A DNA stretch of 64,000 nt from Micromonospora coriariae (GTDB taxonomy: Bacteria > Actinomycetota > Actinomycetes > Mycobacteriales > Micromonosporaceae): positions 1,488,001-1,552,000 of the forward strand of contig NZ_LT607412.1 of assembly GCF_900091455.1 (NCBI RefSeq), written 5' to 3'. Made by a program: the position numbers and the translations under genes. A model generated the notes under the pieces. It had not been told where the DNA came from and ran no database searches. It worked only from the letters and a program-made list of their open reading frames with translations. Position 1 is the first letter of the stretch. Every line of letters starts with the position of its first letter. Shown piece by piece: positions 62,844-64,000 of the stretch.

Positions 62844-64000
62844 TCAATTGCGGTACGCGGTAAGCAGATCCTCCGGAGTCAGCACGGTCATCCCCTCGAC
62901 GGCGGTGCCGCTACGCGACACGGCCAGGGCCGGCACCGTCTCGTCGGCGCCGGGCAACCGGGACCGGTGCAGGAGCAGTCGGCCCAGGTCATGCGAGTCG
63001 AAGGGCCGCTTCTCCTGCCACTTGATGGAGCCGACGAAGCGGATACGACCGGCGACGGGTTCACGATCGGCGCCGACTATGTCGATTTCCGGGTCGTTGG
63101 TCCTGGTCCAGTAGCCACCGATCACCGCCGCCTCCGCGGGCAGATGGTCGCCGGGCAGCCGGCGCAGCGCCTCCCGGACAACCGGCTCGATCACCCGCCC
63201 CCGCCAGGATGCCCACGACGTGACGATCCGGTTCAGGGTCAGGTCGCCCCGACCTCGCTCGATCTCGGAGAGATGAGGTCCCAGGAACGACAACCAGAAG
63301 CGCAGGTACGGATCGGCCACTGCGTACCGGGTCTCCCGGGACGGCTTCGTCGACAACGGAACACTGACCTCCACCGTGCGCTTCTCGACCAGCAGGCGCA
63401 GCGCCCGGGTGAGCGATGCCTGTGGAAGATCTCCGGCCGCCCGGGAGATCAGCGAGAAGGTTCGCTCGCCGGAGCCGATGGCCCGCAGCACCAGACCCGC
63501 CTGCGACTGGGGCGGGAACTCGGCCGCCAGCGCGCGCTCGCCGCTGACCAGCAGGGCGGAGGTCGGATCCCGTACCGCATCGGTCAGATACTCCCGTACC
63601 GGTGCGTCACGCGGCCACTCATCGAGGATCAGCGGGAGACCGCCAGACACGAGGTAGGCGTCGAACGCGTCGGCGGCCGGAAGGTCGAGCATGTCGCGGA
63701 CGTCGGCCGGACTCAGCGGCGGGATGACCATCTCCGTGGCGCGTTGGTGAAACGGCCGGCCGTAGTCGTTCAACGCCTCCATCATCGCCAGATCGGACCC
63801 GACGCAGACCAGCAGGACCGGCCTTCGGGACAGCTCGCGATCGAACACCTTCTGCAGCGTTCCCTCGAAGCCCGGGTCGCTCGCGATGAGGTACGGCATC
63901 TCGTCCAGGACGACGACACTGGGCCGGTCGGTCGGCAGCGCGGCGGCCAGCAGGGTGAGCGCGGCGTCCCAGGTCCGTGGTTGCTGCTCGCGCAGGATCT
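62844..64000 (-). CDS. ATPase_2/DUF234-type ATPase, 5' partial
   Basis: The gene enters from the right edge; about 385 residues are visible. Walker B SVVVLDEMPYL near the edge (nt 63890-63920), sensor-like LLVCVGSDLAMM, then a winged-helix region and a C-terminal DUF234 part with PEIDIVGAD and VGSIKWQEK, which has the D-x-n-x-K spacing of PD-(D/E)xK nucleases. Proteins of this class are common in archaea and actinomycetes and are often linked to mobile or defence regions. Walker A lies outside the window. Confidence 0.8.
   Translation of the reverse strand, partial: ILREQQPRTWDAALTLLAAALPTDRPSVVVLDEMPYLIASDPGFEGTLQKVFDRELSRRPVLLVCVGSDLAMMEALNDYGRPFHQRATEMVIPPLSPADVRDMLDLPAADAFDAYLVSGGLPLILDEWPRDAPVREYLTDAVRDPTSALLVSGERALAAEFPPQSQAGLVLRAIGSGERTFSLISRAAGDLPQASLTRALRLLVEKRTVEVSVPLSTKPSRETRYAVADPYLRFWLSFLGPHLSEIERGRGDLTLNRIVTSWASWRGRVIEPVVREALRRLPGDHLPAEAAVIGGYWTRTNDPEIDIVGADREPVAGRIRFVGSIKWQEKRPFDSHDLGRLLLHRSRLPGADETVPALAVSRSGTAVEGMTVLTPEDLLTAYRN

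Overview
The window looks like chromosomal DNA of a high-GC filamentous actinomycete, most probably Micromonospora or a close relative in the Micromonosporaceae. The evidence is the very high GC third-codon bias, frequent GTG starts, leaderless-type promoters (TANNNT 5-7 nt before a start), a mycobacteria-like clpS-AosR-mec-cysO-cysM-(cAMP PDE-like MBL)-rph-rdgB block, and a GGAAGGG(N)CCCTT hairpin repeat of the kind common in Micromonospora. I saw no rRNA, tRNA, CRISPR array, transposase or integrated phage.

Layout. 1-3.8 kb: LCP cell-wall ligase (5' end missing), an undecaprenyl-phosphate sugar transferase and a GT2 glycosyltransferase. 4.3-6.3 kb: a membrane pseudo-protease with a degraded catalytic triad. 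6.5-14.3 kb: a histidine utilisation operon (RpiR regulator, hutU, an M20 amidohydrolase, hutF, hutI, hutH) in which the M20 enzyme stands where HutG would be expected. 14.4-22.7 kb: a second exopolysaccharide block on the minus strand (alginate-lyase-like protein, GT39, Wzy-like polymerase with a coupled 19-codon leader, glycosyltransferase, Wzx-like flippase, pyruvyltransferase). With the 1-3.8 kb genes it would supply priming, assembly, export, polymerisation, decoration and wall attachment of a polysaccharide.

22.8-28.0 kb (minus): protein-thiocarboxylate cysteine synthesis and nucleotide/RNA housekeeping. The sulfur carrier CysO here carries a 38-residue tail beyond its Gly-Gly, and the AosR-like regulator has no cysteine. 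28-36 kb: a degenerate GTPase-like protein, a LAL-type LuxR regulator, pncB-pncA (NAD salvage) and an MFS transporter. 36-39 kb: ctaD and an FAD monooxygenase. 39.4-48.5 kb: secreted polysaccharide enzymes (GH12-CBM2 cellulase with a CebR-type operator, PL3 pectate lyase with a LacI-type operator), a peptidoglycan amidase behind a signal-peptide mini-gene, GH15, aldo/keto reductase, a LigD-type phosphoesterase fused to a dead ligase domain, and threonine synthase.

48.6-64 kb: mixed chromosomal genes: cupin, sulfotransferase, a beta-family protein behind a promoter with an internal palindrome, a Cys-free HesB-like protein, flavin monooxygenase, aquaporin, two secreted D,D-carboxypeptidases (DacB type and M15 type), a start-less deazaflavin nitroreductase remnant, pentapeptide-repeat protein, serine beta-lactamase-like hydrolase, SDR, F420/FMN oxidoreductase, a solitary caspase-fold-like protein and, running off the right edge, a DUF234-type ATPase. 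Each of the two carboxypeptidase genes is faced at its 3' end by one member of a two-copy family of unknown small proteins.
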